From assembly GCF_026898135.2 (NCBI RefSeq), contig NZ_CP114035.2, positions 3,947,501 through 4,011,500 on the forward strand: DNA of 64,000 nt, written 5' to 3'. Each line of letters opens with the position of its first letter. The first letter of the stretch is position 1. Source of the DNA: Pseudomonas fortuita (GTDB lineage: Bacteria > Pseudomonadota > Gammaproteobacteria > Pseudomonadales > Pseudomonadaceae). A program made the translations under genes and the position numbers. Positions 25,418-32,039 of this stretch are shown here, in pieces. The notes beneath the pieces were generated by a model that made no database searches, was not told where the DNA came from, and worked only from the letters and a program-made list of their open reading frames with translations.

Positions 25418-25480
25418 CTCGTCCAGCTCCTGCGAGCCGGTCTGCGAATTCACCTGGATGCTCAGTTCCGGCTTGCTCAT
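25205..25480 (-). CDS. Possible small early protein overlapping the zinc-ribbon gene
   Basis: AGGAGAAGGGT lies directly before ATG 25480 and the frame continues the cro operon 18 bases after the previous stop. The N-terminus MSKPELSIQVNSQTGSQELD looks protein-like. From about residue 22 it is antisense to the zinc-ribbon gene, so part may be shadow. 91 residues if real. Confidence 0.45.
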   Translation of the reverse strand: MSKPELSIQVNSQTGSQELDELLASLKQVAEVSLDARFEVQQLLFGGGDVLMPGLIDFRAVTATGTGNVTLQLHVTNRFRELAAALVAAHL

Positions 25481-25498
25481 ACCCTTCTCCTGCTCTAC

Positions 25499-25711
25499 TT
25501 AGGCCCTTTCGAGGCCCTTTTTGTGATCTACCAGCGAGAGCAGCGGGGCTGTATGCCGCATCTGCCTTAGCTGGGCCTGTACCGCCAGTGAGCGACCTGC
25601 TTCCAGGTACTGGTTGGCGGCGTATTCGAGGCTCCATCCAAGCTCGGCACTTAACTGCCGAACCTCTTCCTGAGCCCCCTTCTCCAACAAATCGAAGGTG
25701 CTTTCAGGCAT
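25499..25711 (-). CDS. Small early phage protein
   Basis: GGAGGGCCT precedes the ATG. The 70-residue product begins MPESTFDLLEKGAQEEVRQL and is predicted to be all helical. It lies in the cro operon. Function unknown. Confidence 0.65.
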   Translation of the reverse strand: MPESTFDLLEKGAQEEVRQLSAELGWSLEYAANQYLEAGRSLAVQAQLRQMRHTAPLLSLVDHKKGLERA

Positions 25712-25729
25712 AGGCCCTCCATAAGGCCT

Positions 25730-25942
25730 TTAAGCCGTCTTATCCTGTTTGCCGTGGCCATGGATTTCGCGGATCAGCTCAGCTGCGCCGAGGCGCCTGG
25801 CGATCATCGAAAGCTCATGGACGTAGGTGGCCAACTGCATGCCCGCTGCGCGTGCTTCCATTCGAAGCATGCGAACGTCCTCCGGCTTGTAGCGGGACTT
25901 CACTACTTCGCTGCGCTTGTGGGCGGGATTGTCATAGGCCAT
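25730..25942 (-). CDS. Small early protein, ribbon-helix-helix or MobC-like
   Basis: The 70-residue product has a basic start and RYKPEDVRMLRMEARAAGMQ followed by LATYVHELSMIARRLG. This spacing recalls MobC or ribbon-helix-helix DNA-binding proteins. GGAG lies upstream at slightly long spacing. It is the first gene after cro. Confidence 0.6.
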   Translation of the reverse strand: MAYDNPAHKRSEVVKSRYKPEDVRMLRMEARAAGMQLATYVHELSMIARRLGAAELIREIHGHGKQDKTA

Positions 25943-25972
25943 ACGGGTACTGCTCCTTGCGGTTGGAATTGG

Positions 25973-26149
25973 TTAGGCGGCGGATTTCGTAGAGGCCTTA
26001 AGCTTCCCTTTTGTCAGTACCTGGATTTGGTACTGGCGAGACTCCGGGACGAATTCGCCCCACTGAGTGACTGCGCTCGGGTTGATCAGCAAAGCGTCAG
26101 CGAGCTTCTTTTTGGAACCGAAGAAGGCGGCGGCGTCTGTTGTCTTCAT
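25973..26149 (-). CDS. cro: Cro-like repressor
   Basis: The 58-residue frame is divergent from CI. AGGAG lies 5 bases upstream of the ATG. The sequence begins MKTTDAAAFFGSKKKLADAL and contains LLINPSAVTQWGEFVPESR, a helix-turn-helix in which NPSAVTQWG parallels TPSAVTQWI in CI. Cro would repress CI synthesis and tune early transcription from the shared operators. Confidence 0.88.
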   Translation of the reverse strand: MKTTDAAAFFGSKKKLADALLINPSAVTQWGEFVPESRQYQIQVLTKGKLKASTKSAA

Positions 26150-26257
26150 TGCTTCGCTCCTTTGGCGATAAGGCTATTTAAGCATGCTAATTTTTGAACG
26201 ACAAGAGCATCCACTAGCAAAGGCCATGCTAAAGTTAAGCTGGCTTAATATTTGAGG
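26150..26257. promoter_or_regulatory. Right operator/promoter region (OR) between cro and cI
   Basis: Two 14-bp sites fit TTNAGCNNGCTNAA, allowing one mismatch: TTAAGCATGCTAAT (26178-26191) and TTAAGCTGGCTTAA (26235-26248, a palindrome apart from its central two bases). A half-site GCTAAA lies near 26228-26233. On the minus strand TTGTCG, a 17-base spacer and TTAAAT form a candidate pR whose -10 overlaps the first site. Confidence 0.75.
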
Positions 26258-26926
26258 ATGAACAGACCCGAACGAATCGCTAAAGCGATCAAGCACAGCA
26301 AAAAACTGAAGAAGGAGATCGCCCGCGAATGCGGGGTCACTCCTTCCGCCGTTACTCAATGGATTACGGGCGACAGCAAGAGCATGAGGCCCGAAAACCT
26401 GTTTGCGCTTGCCCAAGCTACCGGGGTGAGCGCCGAGTGGCTCGCAAACGGCACGGGCGAAATGATCGCAGCCACTTCAGGTTTTGACGCCAACGTTGAG
26501 CCCGCATCGGGGCCTTTCAGATATTACGAGTACCCAGAAATCAGCTGGGTCCAGGCTGGGATGCCCGTGGAGGCTGTAGAAATTTCAAACGTGGCCTCTT
26601 GCGAGGTTCACCCATCAGACGCCTGGGCTGGACCAAACGGGTTCTGGCTCAAGGTAAAAGGCCCATCGATGACCTCGCCAAATGGCATGTCGTTCCCTGA
26701 GGGTATGGTGATCCTGGTGGCCCCGGGTTTCGACGTTGAGAGCAGCCAGTTCGTGGTAGCCAAGATGACCGACACCAATGAGGCCACCTTCAAGCAGTTC
26801 ATCTGGGATTCTGGCCGGGCCTTCCTTAAGCCGCTCAACCCTTCGTTCCCGACCGTCGAGATGGATGGCGAATGGGTGCTTGTGGGGCGAGTGGTCGATG
26901 CCAAGTGGCCGCGATCAGCTCTGTGA
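26258..26926 (+). CDS. cI: CI-type repressor with LexA-like S24 peptidase domain
   Basis: The ATG at 26258 gives 222 residues. Residues ~15-60 are an HTH (KEIARECGVTPSAVTQWI). The C-terminal S24 domain has the catalytic Ser in VKGPSMTSPNG and Lys in VVAKMTD. The domain pair implies RecA-stimulated self-cleavage, so the prophage should respond to DNA damage. The start lies right after GAGG with no proper spacing, so translation may be leaderless or begin at the upstream TTG. Confidence 0.9.
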   Translation: MNRPERIAKAIKHSKKLKKEIARECGVTPSAVTQWITGDSKSMRPENLFALAQATGVSAEWLANGTGEMIAATSGFDANVEPASGPFRYYEYPEISWVQAGMPVEAVEISNVASCEVHPSDAWAGPNGFWLKVKGPSMTSPNGMSFPEGMVILVAPGFDVESSQFVVAKMTDTNEATFKQFIWDSGRAFLKPLNPSFPTVEMDGEWVLVGRVVDAKWPRSAL

Positions 26927-26934
26927 GGTTTGTC

Positions 26935-27174
26935 ATGCCCCTAACCAAGCCCAACCAAGAACTCAACCGCGACCTCCAGGGGCTAGCCTCCGACCTGAAG
27001 TGGTCGGCGGTCGAGCTGATGCGCATTGCGGTACGCCTGAGCGAGGCCGGAAACGAGCACGACGCCCAGGCAGTGATCAGGATCTGCCAGGTGATGCAGG
27101 CTGGGGAGGACAAGCTATCAAGGTACGGGGAGGAGGTGAACGCTGGTAGCATTGCGCGAAAGCAATTGCCCTAG
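26935..27174 (+). CDS. Small phage protein downstream of cI
   Basis: GAGG lies 6 bases before the ATG. The 79-residue helical product begins MPLTKPNQELNRDLQG. It follows cI by 8 bases and is likely co-transcribed in the lysogen. Function unknown. Confidence 0.65.
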   Translation: MPLTKPNQELNRDLQGLASDLKWSAVELMRIAVRLSEAGNEHDAQAVIRICQVMQAGEDKLSRYGEEVNAGSIARKQLP

Positions 27175-27269
27175 AGGCCTTCGGGGCCGTTAGTTTCCCT
27201 CATTATCCCGATAGCCTCCGATCGGTCGAACCAGTGGCGCCTTTGGCTGCCTAACCTATAGTCACCATA

Positions 27270-27306
27270 CGCGCCACAAAATCGTTAGCTTCGGTTTCGT
27301 GGCGCG
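27270..27306. repeat. Long-spaced dyad element, copy C
   Basis: CGCGCCAC and GTGGCGCG flank 21 bases. The copy is inverted relative to A and B (AAAA in the left arm, TTTC in the right). It ends 8 bases upstream of the -35 of the hicBA promoter. Confidence 0.7.
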
Positions 27307-27314
27307 GATTTCAG

Positions 27315-27342
27315 TTGACTTATACGGCGACGTATCCATAAT
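27315..27342 (+). promoter_or_regulatory. Promoter and palindrome for the HicB/HicA pair
   Basis: TTGACT (27315-27320) and CATAAT (27337-27342) are separated by 16 bases. Between them lies the inverted repeat ATACG-GCGA-CGTAT (27322-27335), a good autoregulatory operator candidate. Confidence 0.65.
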
Positions 27343-27401
27343 CGCCATCCAGTGTTGTCTGTGGATAACCTGTGCACCAGTATTGTCGGAGGTTTTGCAT
27401 C

Positions 27402-27728
27402 ATGTCTAACAACCCGTTCGTTCTCCGTTGCTACGCAGAGAAGAAGGATGGTTATTGGATTGCTGCCTGCCCGCAATTTACCCTGGCCGCTCAAGGTGAA
27501 ACCTTTGAAGAGGCCAAGGAAAAACTCGAAGGACAGATCAAGTCCTACGTGGTGGAGGCTCTCACTGTCGACAAGGAGCATGCAGCTGAGCTGCTTGGTC
27601 GGCGCGCCCCACTATCCATGCGGTTGGGTTATAGCATTAAGGCTTTCTTCTGGTCTCTGGCTCAGCGCCGAAGCGCCAAGCAGAAGGTTCGATTCTTCAA
27701 CGAGCCAACGCTTCAGTACGTTTGCTAA
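27402..27728 (+). CDS. hicB: HicB-like antitoxin
   Basis: The start at MSNNPFVLRCYAEKKDG (108 residues) is preceded by GGAGG. Residues ~5-50 match the HicB N-terminal fold: DGYWIAACPQFTLAAQGETF, EEAKEKLEGQI. The C-terminal half lacks the usual ribbon-helix-helix or HTH and is basic and hydrophobic, which is atypical. It precedes HicA by 9 bases, the reversed BA order used by a subset of systems. It should bind HicA and repress its own promoter. Confidence 0.75.
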   Translation: MSNNPFVLRCYAEKKDGYWIAACPQFTLAAQGETFEEAKEKLEGQIKSYVVEALTVDKEHAAELLGRRAPLSMRLGYSIKAFFWSLAQRRSAKQKVRFFNEPTLQYVC

Positions 27729-27737
27729 GGATTGTGA

Positions 27738-27974
27738 ATGGGCTTTGGGCGCCATCGTCCCCTTACCTATAGAGAAGTCATCGGCGTCCTTAAGAAACTA
27801 GGATTCCGCTTCCGAAACCAGGAAGGAAGCCACGAGCAGTGGGTGAAGGACGGAAACCCTTTTCGAAAGGTAACCGTGGACAAGCCCAAGGCCCCATTCC
27901 ATGGGGATCTCATTAAGTACATGAGCCTACAGGCAGGCGTGAGCAAAAAAGAGTTCTACAAGCTTGTTGATTAG
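27738..27974 (+). CDS. hicA: HicA-like mRNA interferase toxin
   Basis: The 78-residue product has the HicA dsRBD-like fold pattern: TYREVIGVLKKLGFRFRNQ, GSHEQWV with catalytic His32, then RKVTVDKPKAPFHGDLIKYM. HicA toxins cleave mRNA to stop growth. It ends just before a strong terminator. Confidence 0.82.
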   Translation: MGFGRHRPLTYREVIGVLKKLGFRFRNQEGSHEQWVKDGNPFRKVTVDKPKAPFHGDLIKYMSLQAGVSKKEFYKLVD

Positions 27975-27977
27975 TTG

Positions 27978-28003
27978 AAGCCCGCCTCGGCGGGCTTTTT
28001 CAT
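27978..28003 (+). terminator. Terminator after hicA
   Basis: AAGCCCGCC/GGCGGGCTT with a 2-base loop is followed by T-rich sequence directly after the hicA stop. Confidence 0.85.
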
Positions 28004-28061
28004 GCCTTCACGCTTTTTTCACGCCCTACTCTGCACAGTGAAGGCTCATCCGATTTCCCTT

Positions 28062-28091
28062 TAGCCCGCCCATCCCTGCGGGCTTTTTTAC
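28062..28091 (+). terminator. Second plus-strand terminator before the lipoprotein gene
   Basis: AGCCCGC/GCGGGCT with an 8-base loop is followed by T6. Confidence 0.8.
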
Positions 28092-28157
28092 GCCTGCGTG
28101 ATGGCTCAGGGCCATAGTGGTAGGATACGAGCTTAACCAACACAGGCCTGTTTCACG

Positions 28158-28649
28158 ATGAAAAAAGTATGGATGCCTTTGGCGCTGTCTCTTGCCCTGT
28201 CCGCATGCGCCATTCCTCAGCAGCAAGCCGTACCACGAGTCCCATTCCCAGTAGCCGAGTACGATGCACTTCCCAAAACCGGGACCGGATCGCTGACCGG
28301 GCAAGTCTTCATGCGCACCGTAGGCGGCGACGTTAAATTTGGCGCCGGCAGTGATGTCCATCTGCAGCCCGTTACCTCCTACTCACAGCAGTGGTATGAC
28401 ACAAATTACCTAGGCGGCCAGCCTCTAGCGCCGGCCGACCTGCGGGCATCTCAAGGGCTGCTAACCACGCAGGCTGATGGCAACGGAAACTTCAGTTTCT
28501 CTAACGTGCCGCCTGGGAAATACTTCCTTAGCTCGACCGTAAGCTGGCAAGCTCCATCCCAGTATGGTTTGCTTCCGCAAGGCGGCGTGGTTGCCAAGAT
28601 CATTACAATATCGAATGGCTCGCAAGCCCGAGAAATGCTTACGAAGTAG
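28158..28649 (+). CDS. Lipoprotein with carboxypeptidase-regulatory-like domain
   Basis: The 163-residue product begins MKKVWMPLALSLALSAC, a signal peptide with lipobox LSAC, so Cys17 should be lipidated. The mature part has GSLTGQVFMRTVGGDVKF and GNGNFSFSNVPPGKYFL, the pattern of carboxypeptidase regulatory (prealbumin-like) domains. It stands between two terminators. As a prophage lipoprotein it is a candidate for superinfection exclusion or lysogenic conversion. Confidence 0.75.
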   Translation: MKKVWMPLALSLALSACAIPQQQAVPRVPFPVAEYDALPKTGTGSLTGQVFMRTVGGDVKFGAGSDVHLQPVTSYSQQWYDTNYLGGQPLAPADLRASQGLLTTQADGNGNFSFSNVPPGKYFLSSTVSWQAPSQYGLLPQGGVVAKIITISNGSQAREMLTK

Positions 28650-28662
28650 CCTCTCAAAAAGC

Positions 28663-28692
28663 AGAAGCCCGCCATCGAAGCGGGCTTTTTGC
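28663..28692. terminator. Shared terminator between convergent lipoprotein genes
   Basis: AAGCCCGC/GCGGGCTT with a 7-base loop is followed by T-rich sequence on the plus strand and a T-run on the minus strand, so it can serve both genes. Confidence 0.8.
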
Positions 28693-28700
28693 TGCCTGGT

Positions 28701-29309
28701 TTATAGAGAGGCAGGATCTATACCGATCAGCCGGAGAGACTCGGCAAGCGATGGGTCTATCACTGTCTCTCCGGTGGTTGATGCGGCCTGGTTGATGCCT
28801 ACAGTCCGGTACTTCAAGTTTTGCCCAGACAGCATTTGCTTCAGGATCTTCCTGGCCTTCTCACCACCGGTAACCGTATACGGGCTCATCATCTGGGTGA
28901 TGTTGAGCATTGCCTGGTCCTGTGTCTGCTTGACTAGCGCCGCCTGCTCGGGAGGTAGATTAAGAGCATATTGAGGCGCGGCAGGCATCATGCTGACAGG
29001 TGTCTCTTGGGGCGTAATGGTCCATGCCTCGTTCTGATCGATCCGCAGTTGGACGGTGCCAACCGGGATTTTGAAGCGACCGCCAGACATCAAGCCGACA
29101 TAGATCTCATCGCCCTCCTTCCGAACCACCGGATAGAAGTGAAGCGACCTGGTCACGATTGAACCCGAGGCCGGGAACTCGCTCGTGGTCACCATCATCG
29201 TGGTTTTATCCGTGAACTCGTCAGTGGTTCCAGTTGCCTGCCACGTTGGTCCCGCTGCGCATCCGCCCAGCGCAACAGCTGCCGCCAGTACCGCGATGAT
29301 CCCTTTCAT
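28701..29309 (-). CDS. Second prophage lipoprotein
   Basis: GGAG lies 6 bases before the ATG at 29309, giving MKGIIAVLAAAVALGGCAAG and 202 residues with lipobox LGGC. The mature part has an alternating beta-type N-terminal region and a C-terminal helix-rich region (KARKILKQMLSGQ). It is convergent with the first lipoprotein. No family recognised. Confidence 0.7.
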   Translation of the reverse strand: MKGIIAVLAAAVALGGCAAGPTWQATGTTDEFTDKTTMMVTTSEFPASGSIVTRSLHFYPVVRKEGDEIYVGLMSGGRFKIPVGTVQLRIDQNEAWTITPQETPVSMMPAAPQYALNLPPEQAALVKQTQDQAMLNITQMMSPYTVTGGEKARKILKQMLSGQNLKYRTVGINQAASTTGETVIDPSLAESLRLIGIDPASL

Positions 29310-29380
29310 TCCCATCTCCACGTTTTTGGTCGGCGCATTGTAGCAAAGCGCCACTGCTGCCAACCGGTCGCACGGTGCGG

Positions 29381-29457
29381 TTTTGTGGACACAAAATTCA
29401 GCATTCTAAATTTTTTAATTGAGCATGCTTGACCATAACAATTCAGCTTGCTAAATT
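29381..29457 (+). promoter_or_regulatory. Left operator/promoter region (OL, pL-like)
   Basis: Three sites close to TTNAGCNNGCTNAA occur at 29397-29410 (TTCAGCATTCTAAA), 29419-29432 (TTGAGCATGCTTGA) and 29442-29455 (TTCAGCTTGCTAAA), at 22-23 base spacing. TTGACC (29429-29434), a 17-base spacer and TAAATT (29452-29457) form a promoter covered by the last two sites. A separate palindrome TTTTGTG-GA-CACAAAA lies at 29381-29396. Confidence 0.75.
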
Positions 29458-29507
29458 TCACCTCAAGCAGTCACTCACGAGGGACTGCAGAGGCCCTCAA
29501 GCCTCAC

Positions 29508-29520
29508 CGCTCTTTAACAA
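29508..29520 (+). promoter_or_regulatory. boxA antitermination element
   Basis: CGCTCTTTAACAA matches the boxA consensus bound by NusB/S10 in rRNA and lambdoid nut sites. It lies about 50 bases downstream of the pL-like -10. Confidence 0.65.
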
Positions 29521-29573
29521 CCAGCGCAACAACCAACAGACCGCATTGCCTCTACCGGCGACCGGCGATCAGA

Positions 29574-29730
29574 CAGCCCCGAAAGGCTGCCCACGACAGG
29601 GACAACCCTGTACGGCTGACGAAGGTGAAACGCCTAAACCGAGAGAACGACCCGGGCATGCAATGCGCCCCGCCACCCCGGCGGTAATGGGACAGAACGA
29701 TTTACTGATGCCGGTTCACCGAGCCGGCAT
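29574..29730 (+). ncRNA. Structured early leader (nut- or put-like)
   Basis: Four hairpins occur in order: CAGCC/GGCTG (29574-29589), ACAGGG-ACAA-CCCTGT (29596-29611, boxB-like), CCGCC/GGCGG (29670-29684) and ATGCCGG/CCGGCAT (29708-29730). Only the last lies close to the RBS at 29742-29745. A role in antitermination or translation control is inference. Confidence 0.45.
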
Positions 29731-29755
29731 TGGAAATCAACTGGAGAAACGCAGC

Positions 29756-29878
29756 ATGAACGCACACACCATCACCTGGCTGACCTCTCTCCGCGATGAG
29801 GCTCAGCGCCCCGAAACTTCGATGGCTCGCTGCATCGAAATCTTCAAGGTCATCGCGCAGCACGGCCTGAGCCGTTGA
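29756..29878 (+). CDS. First small early gene of the rightward operon
   Basis: GGAG lies 10 bases before the ATG. The 40-residue product is MNAHTITWLTSLRDEAQRP followed by a helical SMARCIEIFKVIAQHGLSR end. It is short but well placed. Function unknown. Confidence 0.6.
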   Translation: MNAHTITWLTSLRDEAQRPETSMARCIEIFKVIAQHGLSR

Positions 29879-29887
29879 GGAACAGCC

Positions 29888-30073
29888 ATGAGCCTGAAAG
29901 ACCAAGGCTTCAAGTTCTGCATCAGCCCGGACAAGCAGCAAGGTCGGTGGCTGCACCCTACCGAGTTCAAGGTGCTCCATCCCGACTGGACCGACGTCAC
30001 GGAATGGCCGACTGAGCAACTGATGGCCTACCTGATGCCGGTGCCTGAGCAGCAAGAGCTGTTCGCAGCATGA
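29888..30073 (+). CDS. Small early phage protein
   Basis: GAGGAACAGCC precedes the ATG. The 61-residue product contains WLHPTEFKVLHPDWTDVTEW and ends QQELFAA. It resembles short uncharacterised proteins common in Pseudomonas phages. Confidence 0.65.
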   Translation: MSLKDQGFKFCISPDKQQGRWLHPTEFKVLHPDWTDVTEWPTEQLMAYLMPVPEQQELFAA

Positions 30074-30139
30074 CGATTTCACTGGCTGGCCTTGGCGACA
30101 GGGCCAGACGGGAAATCAACCGCCCTGGAGGGCAAATCG

Positions 30140-30352
30140 ATGTCTCAGACATTCGAGCAAGGCTGGGCAGCGCGGCCCTTCGCGCAGCAGTTCCCGGAAA
30201 TGAACGCCGACGAGGCCAAGCGCCTCGACCACATCAACACGTCCATAACCACGCTGTATCTGGCGGGCCTGCTGACTGACAAGCAGGCCAACGAGATCCG
30301 CACCAAGAAATTCCCCAAGGTCGTCACGAAGGCGGTCCTGGGCAAGAGCTGA
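30140..30352 (+). CDS. Small early phage protein
   Basis: GGAGGG lies 7 bases before the chosen ATG, giving 70 residues starting MSQTFEQGWAARPFAQQF. The rest is helical with a basic end. A start at 30092 is possible but lacks an RBS. Function unknown. Confidence 0.65.
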   Translation: MSQTFEQGWAARPFAQQFPEMNADEAKRLDHINTSITTLYLAGLLTDKQANEIRTKKFPKVVTKAVLGKS

Positions 30353-30745
30353 TTCCCTGACAGCCGGAAAGACGGCCCGATGCCCTGCTCCCCATCGCAG
30401 GCTGCATTGGAGTGTGATCTGAGTACCGTCACCCAGCGCGAGAGCAATGGGCGGCAAACGTCATGCAGATCACACCCCGATGCAGTTTTCATCGATTTAA
30501 AGCGCATCACCGTGAGCCTTACGCAAGTTAAGGCTCACCGCAGCAAACATTAATCGACGTACACGCAGGCGAATCCGGGGCCTACCCGGCCAGACCAGAT
30601 GCATGTGAGGTAGCGCTCACCGCCTGCACCCCTTCCCTTCACTTCGACCGCATTGGCAGGCGCCAGGCCACCTTTCACGGTGGGTTTGGTCACCCTGCGC
30701 CTGGCTCCTGACCAATGCGGCCGCATCACCCACCTGGAGATCGCC
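30353..30745. other. Gene-free stretch with strong RNA structure
   Basis: No ORF with a credible start is present in these 393 bases. The central part folds strongly (see the ncRNA entry). The end carries the RBS of the next gene. Confidence 0.6.
30412..30538 (+). ncRNA. Candidate structured RNA element
   Basis: Three inverted repeats follow each other. GTGTGATCTG/CAGATCACAC (30412-30421 with 30466-30475) encloses 44 bases. CGATG/CATCG is at 30478-30494. A perfect 10-bp hairpin GTGAGCCTTA/TAAGGCTCAC with a 7-base loop is at 30512-30538. No T-run follows, so it is not a plain terminator. Strand and function are unproven. Confidence 0.5.
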
Positions 30746-31162
30746 ATGGGCGCACTTCGAGCAGCACAGTTTGAGTACGACAACCGGATGCCGCCGGCGG
30801 TGAGCGAAGTAGCCGACGCGGAATCCACTTGGATCGACGACGGCATCGCTGAACTGATGGCGCGCCGCGACGTGGTGTTTCAGCGCCGGATGCGCCCGAA
30901 GCAGGGCGTCACCTATGAACGCTTCGCCCAGGCGGTGGATGAGTTCGTTATGGGTCAGCTGGGCCTGAACGGCATCAGCAACTCGGTGCTGGGCCGCCTG
31001 GTTCTGGCTGCCCGCTGCAAAGTGACCAGCGACGCAGCAGCGGCAGCTGACGAGATCATGAGCGTGGCCAACCCTGAGTCGGCGCTGGAGGAGATCGCCC
31101 GCCAGCTGCTCACCCCCTTCGCCAAAGAAGGAGTGCTGGCCCAGGCCGAGGAGGCGCAATGA
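30746..31162 (+). CDS. Early phage protein of unknown function
   Basis: GGAG lies 7 bases before the ATG, giving 138 residues beginning MGALRAAQFEYDNRMPP. It is mainly helical (WIDDGIAELMARRDVVFQ, YERFAQAVDEFVMGQLG). It overlaps the next gene by 4 bases and opens a tightly coupled cluster. Confidence 0.7.
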   Translation: MGALRAAQFEYDNRMPPAVSEVADAESTWIDDGIAELMARRDVVFQRRMRPKQGVTYERFAQAVDEFVMGQLGLNGISNSVLGRLVLAARCKVTSDAAAAADEIMSVANPESALEEIARQLLTPFAKEGVLAQAEEAQ

Positions 31163-31362
31163 GCCCTCACAGCTTGGCAGTCAGCGCCATCGAGGCCGCA
31201 ATCGAAACGATGCTTTTGCCGGGCTCTGGCCCGGTGGAGGATGCCAAGGCAGAAACCCTGGTGGTCGCCTACTTCTCCCTCTTGGCCATCGACTCCAACG
31301 AGTTCAAACACTACTGCGAGCGCATCCGGCGTATTGCCGAACGGCGCAAGGAGGCAGCATGA
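31159..31362 (+). CDS. Small early phage protein
   Basis: The 67-residue helical product begins MSPHSLAVSAIEAAIETM and ends in a basic ERIRRIAERRKEAA helix. It overlaps both neighbours by 4 bases. Confidence 0.65.
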   Translation: MSPHSLAVSAIEAAIETMLLPGSGPVEDAKAETLVVAYFSLLAIDSNEFKHYCERIRRIAERRKEAA

Positions 31363-31580
31363 CCACGCCATTAATCACCACGCTCATCGACGAGCAGATC
31401 GCGGAACTGCCCGAGACTCAGGCCATGCCGGCCGACCGGGTGCTGATGCTGTTTAAGGGGCCGACCTTCGCCGCCGCGGTGAATGAGGCGGCGCTGGCCA
31501 GCATCGAGAACCCCGCTGCCTGGAAGTGCCGCGCCTGCATCTGCGGGGAGTGGACGGTCGGGTATGAGGTGCGGGCATGA
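31359..31580 (+). CDS. Small early phage protein with a Cys pair
   Basis: The 73-residue product begins MTTPLITTLIDEQIAELP and ends with WKCRACICGEWTVGYEV, containing three Cys residues (CRACIC) that could bind metal. Coupled by 4-base overlaps. Confidence 0.65.
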   Translation: MTTPLITTLIDEQIAELPETQAMPADRVLMLFKGPTFAAAVNEAALASIENPAAWKCRACICGEWTVGYEVRA

Positions 31581-31756
31581 GCGAAGTGACCATGCTCATC
31601 GACATCGACTTCATCCGCCAGGGCTCGGTGCGCGAGGCGCTCACCATCAACGTCGTGACTACGGGTGAAATGCCGACCGACCAATCTCTGGTCGAGATAA
31701 TTTCGAAAGAGGTCAAACAGCACCTGTCGAAATATCCATGGGAGTCTCCCAATTGA
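31577..31756 (+). CDS. Small early phage protein
   Basis: The ATG at 31577 overlaps the previous stop (ATGA). The 59-residue product begins MSEVTMLIDIDFIRQGSV and is a mixed beta/helix protein. Function unknown. Confidence 0.6.
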   Translation: MSEVTMLIDIDFIRQGSVREALTINVVTTGEMPTDQSLVEIISKEVKQHLSKYPWESPN

Positions 31757-31869
31757 CCGGCCCCCAGCGAGCCAGCCGCTTCGCAACCTGGCGCGGCTCC
31801 TTCATCGCCCTCACCTTCTGCACCGGCTGGCTCCTCCTGAGCGCCCTGGCCGGCAACATCACTTCCTGA
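31738..31869 (+). CDS. Possible 43-residue membrane protein
   Basis: The frame overlaps the end of the previous gene by 19 bases. Residues ~21-39 (FIALTFCTGWLLLSALAG) are a hydrophobic helix after a basic segment. No strong RBS is visible, so the call is tentative. Confidence 0.45.
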   Translation: MGVSQLTGPQRASRFATWRGSFIALTFCTGWLLLSALAGNITS

Positions 31870-32039
31870 ATTCACACCCGGCGCACGGCGGGCCTGCGGG
31901 ATAACCGTACCCCTTCGGGAGCGTAAGCGGCGAGAGCGCGCAACCATCCACCGCAGCCAGGGCGTTCGCCCTACTTCACGAGCGTGACCTGGCATTCCCT
32001 TACTCAACTGACGGCGCCGGCCTGGCGCGAGGTGTACCA

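Larger units (their letters stand above)
29310..29755. other. Non-coding control region before the rightward early genes
   Basis: This 446-base gap holds the OL operators and promoter, a boxA, four hairpins and the RBS of the first small gene. I see no convincing ORF in it. Confidence 0.7.

Noticed and set aside
28062..28692. Short GC hairpins as CRISPR-like repeats
   Set aside because: They are few, unevenly spaced and followed by T-runs, so they are terminators. No CRISPR array was seen in the window.
30448..30501. 17-codon frame beginning at ATG 30448 inside the structured stretch
   Set aside because: Too short, no proper RBS spacing and overlapping strong inverted repeats.
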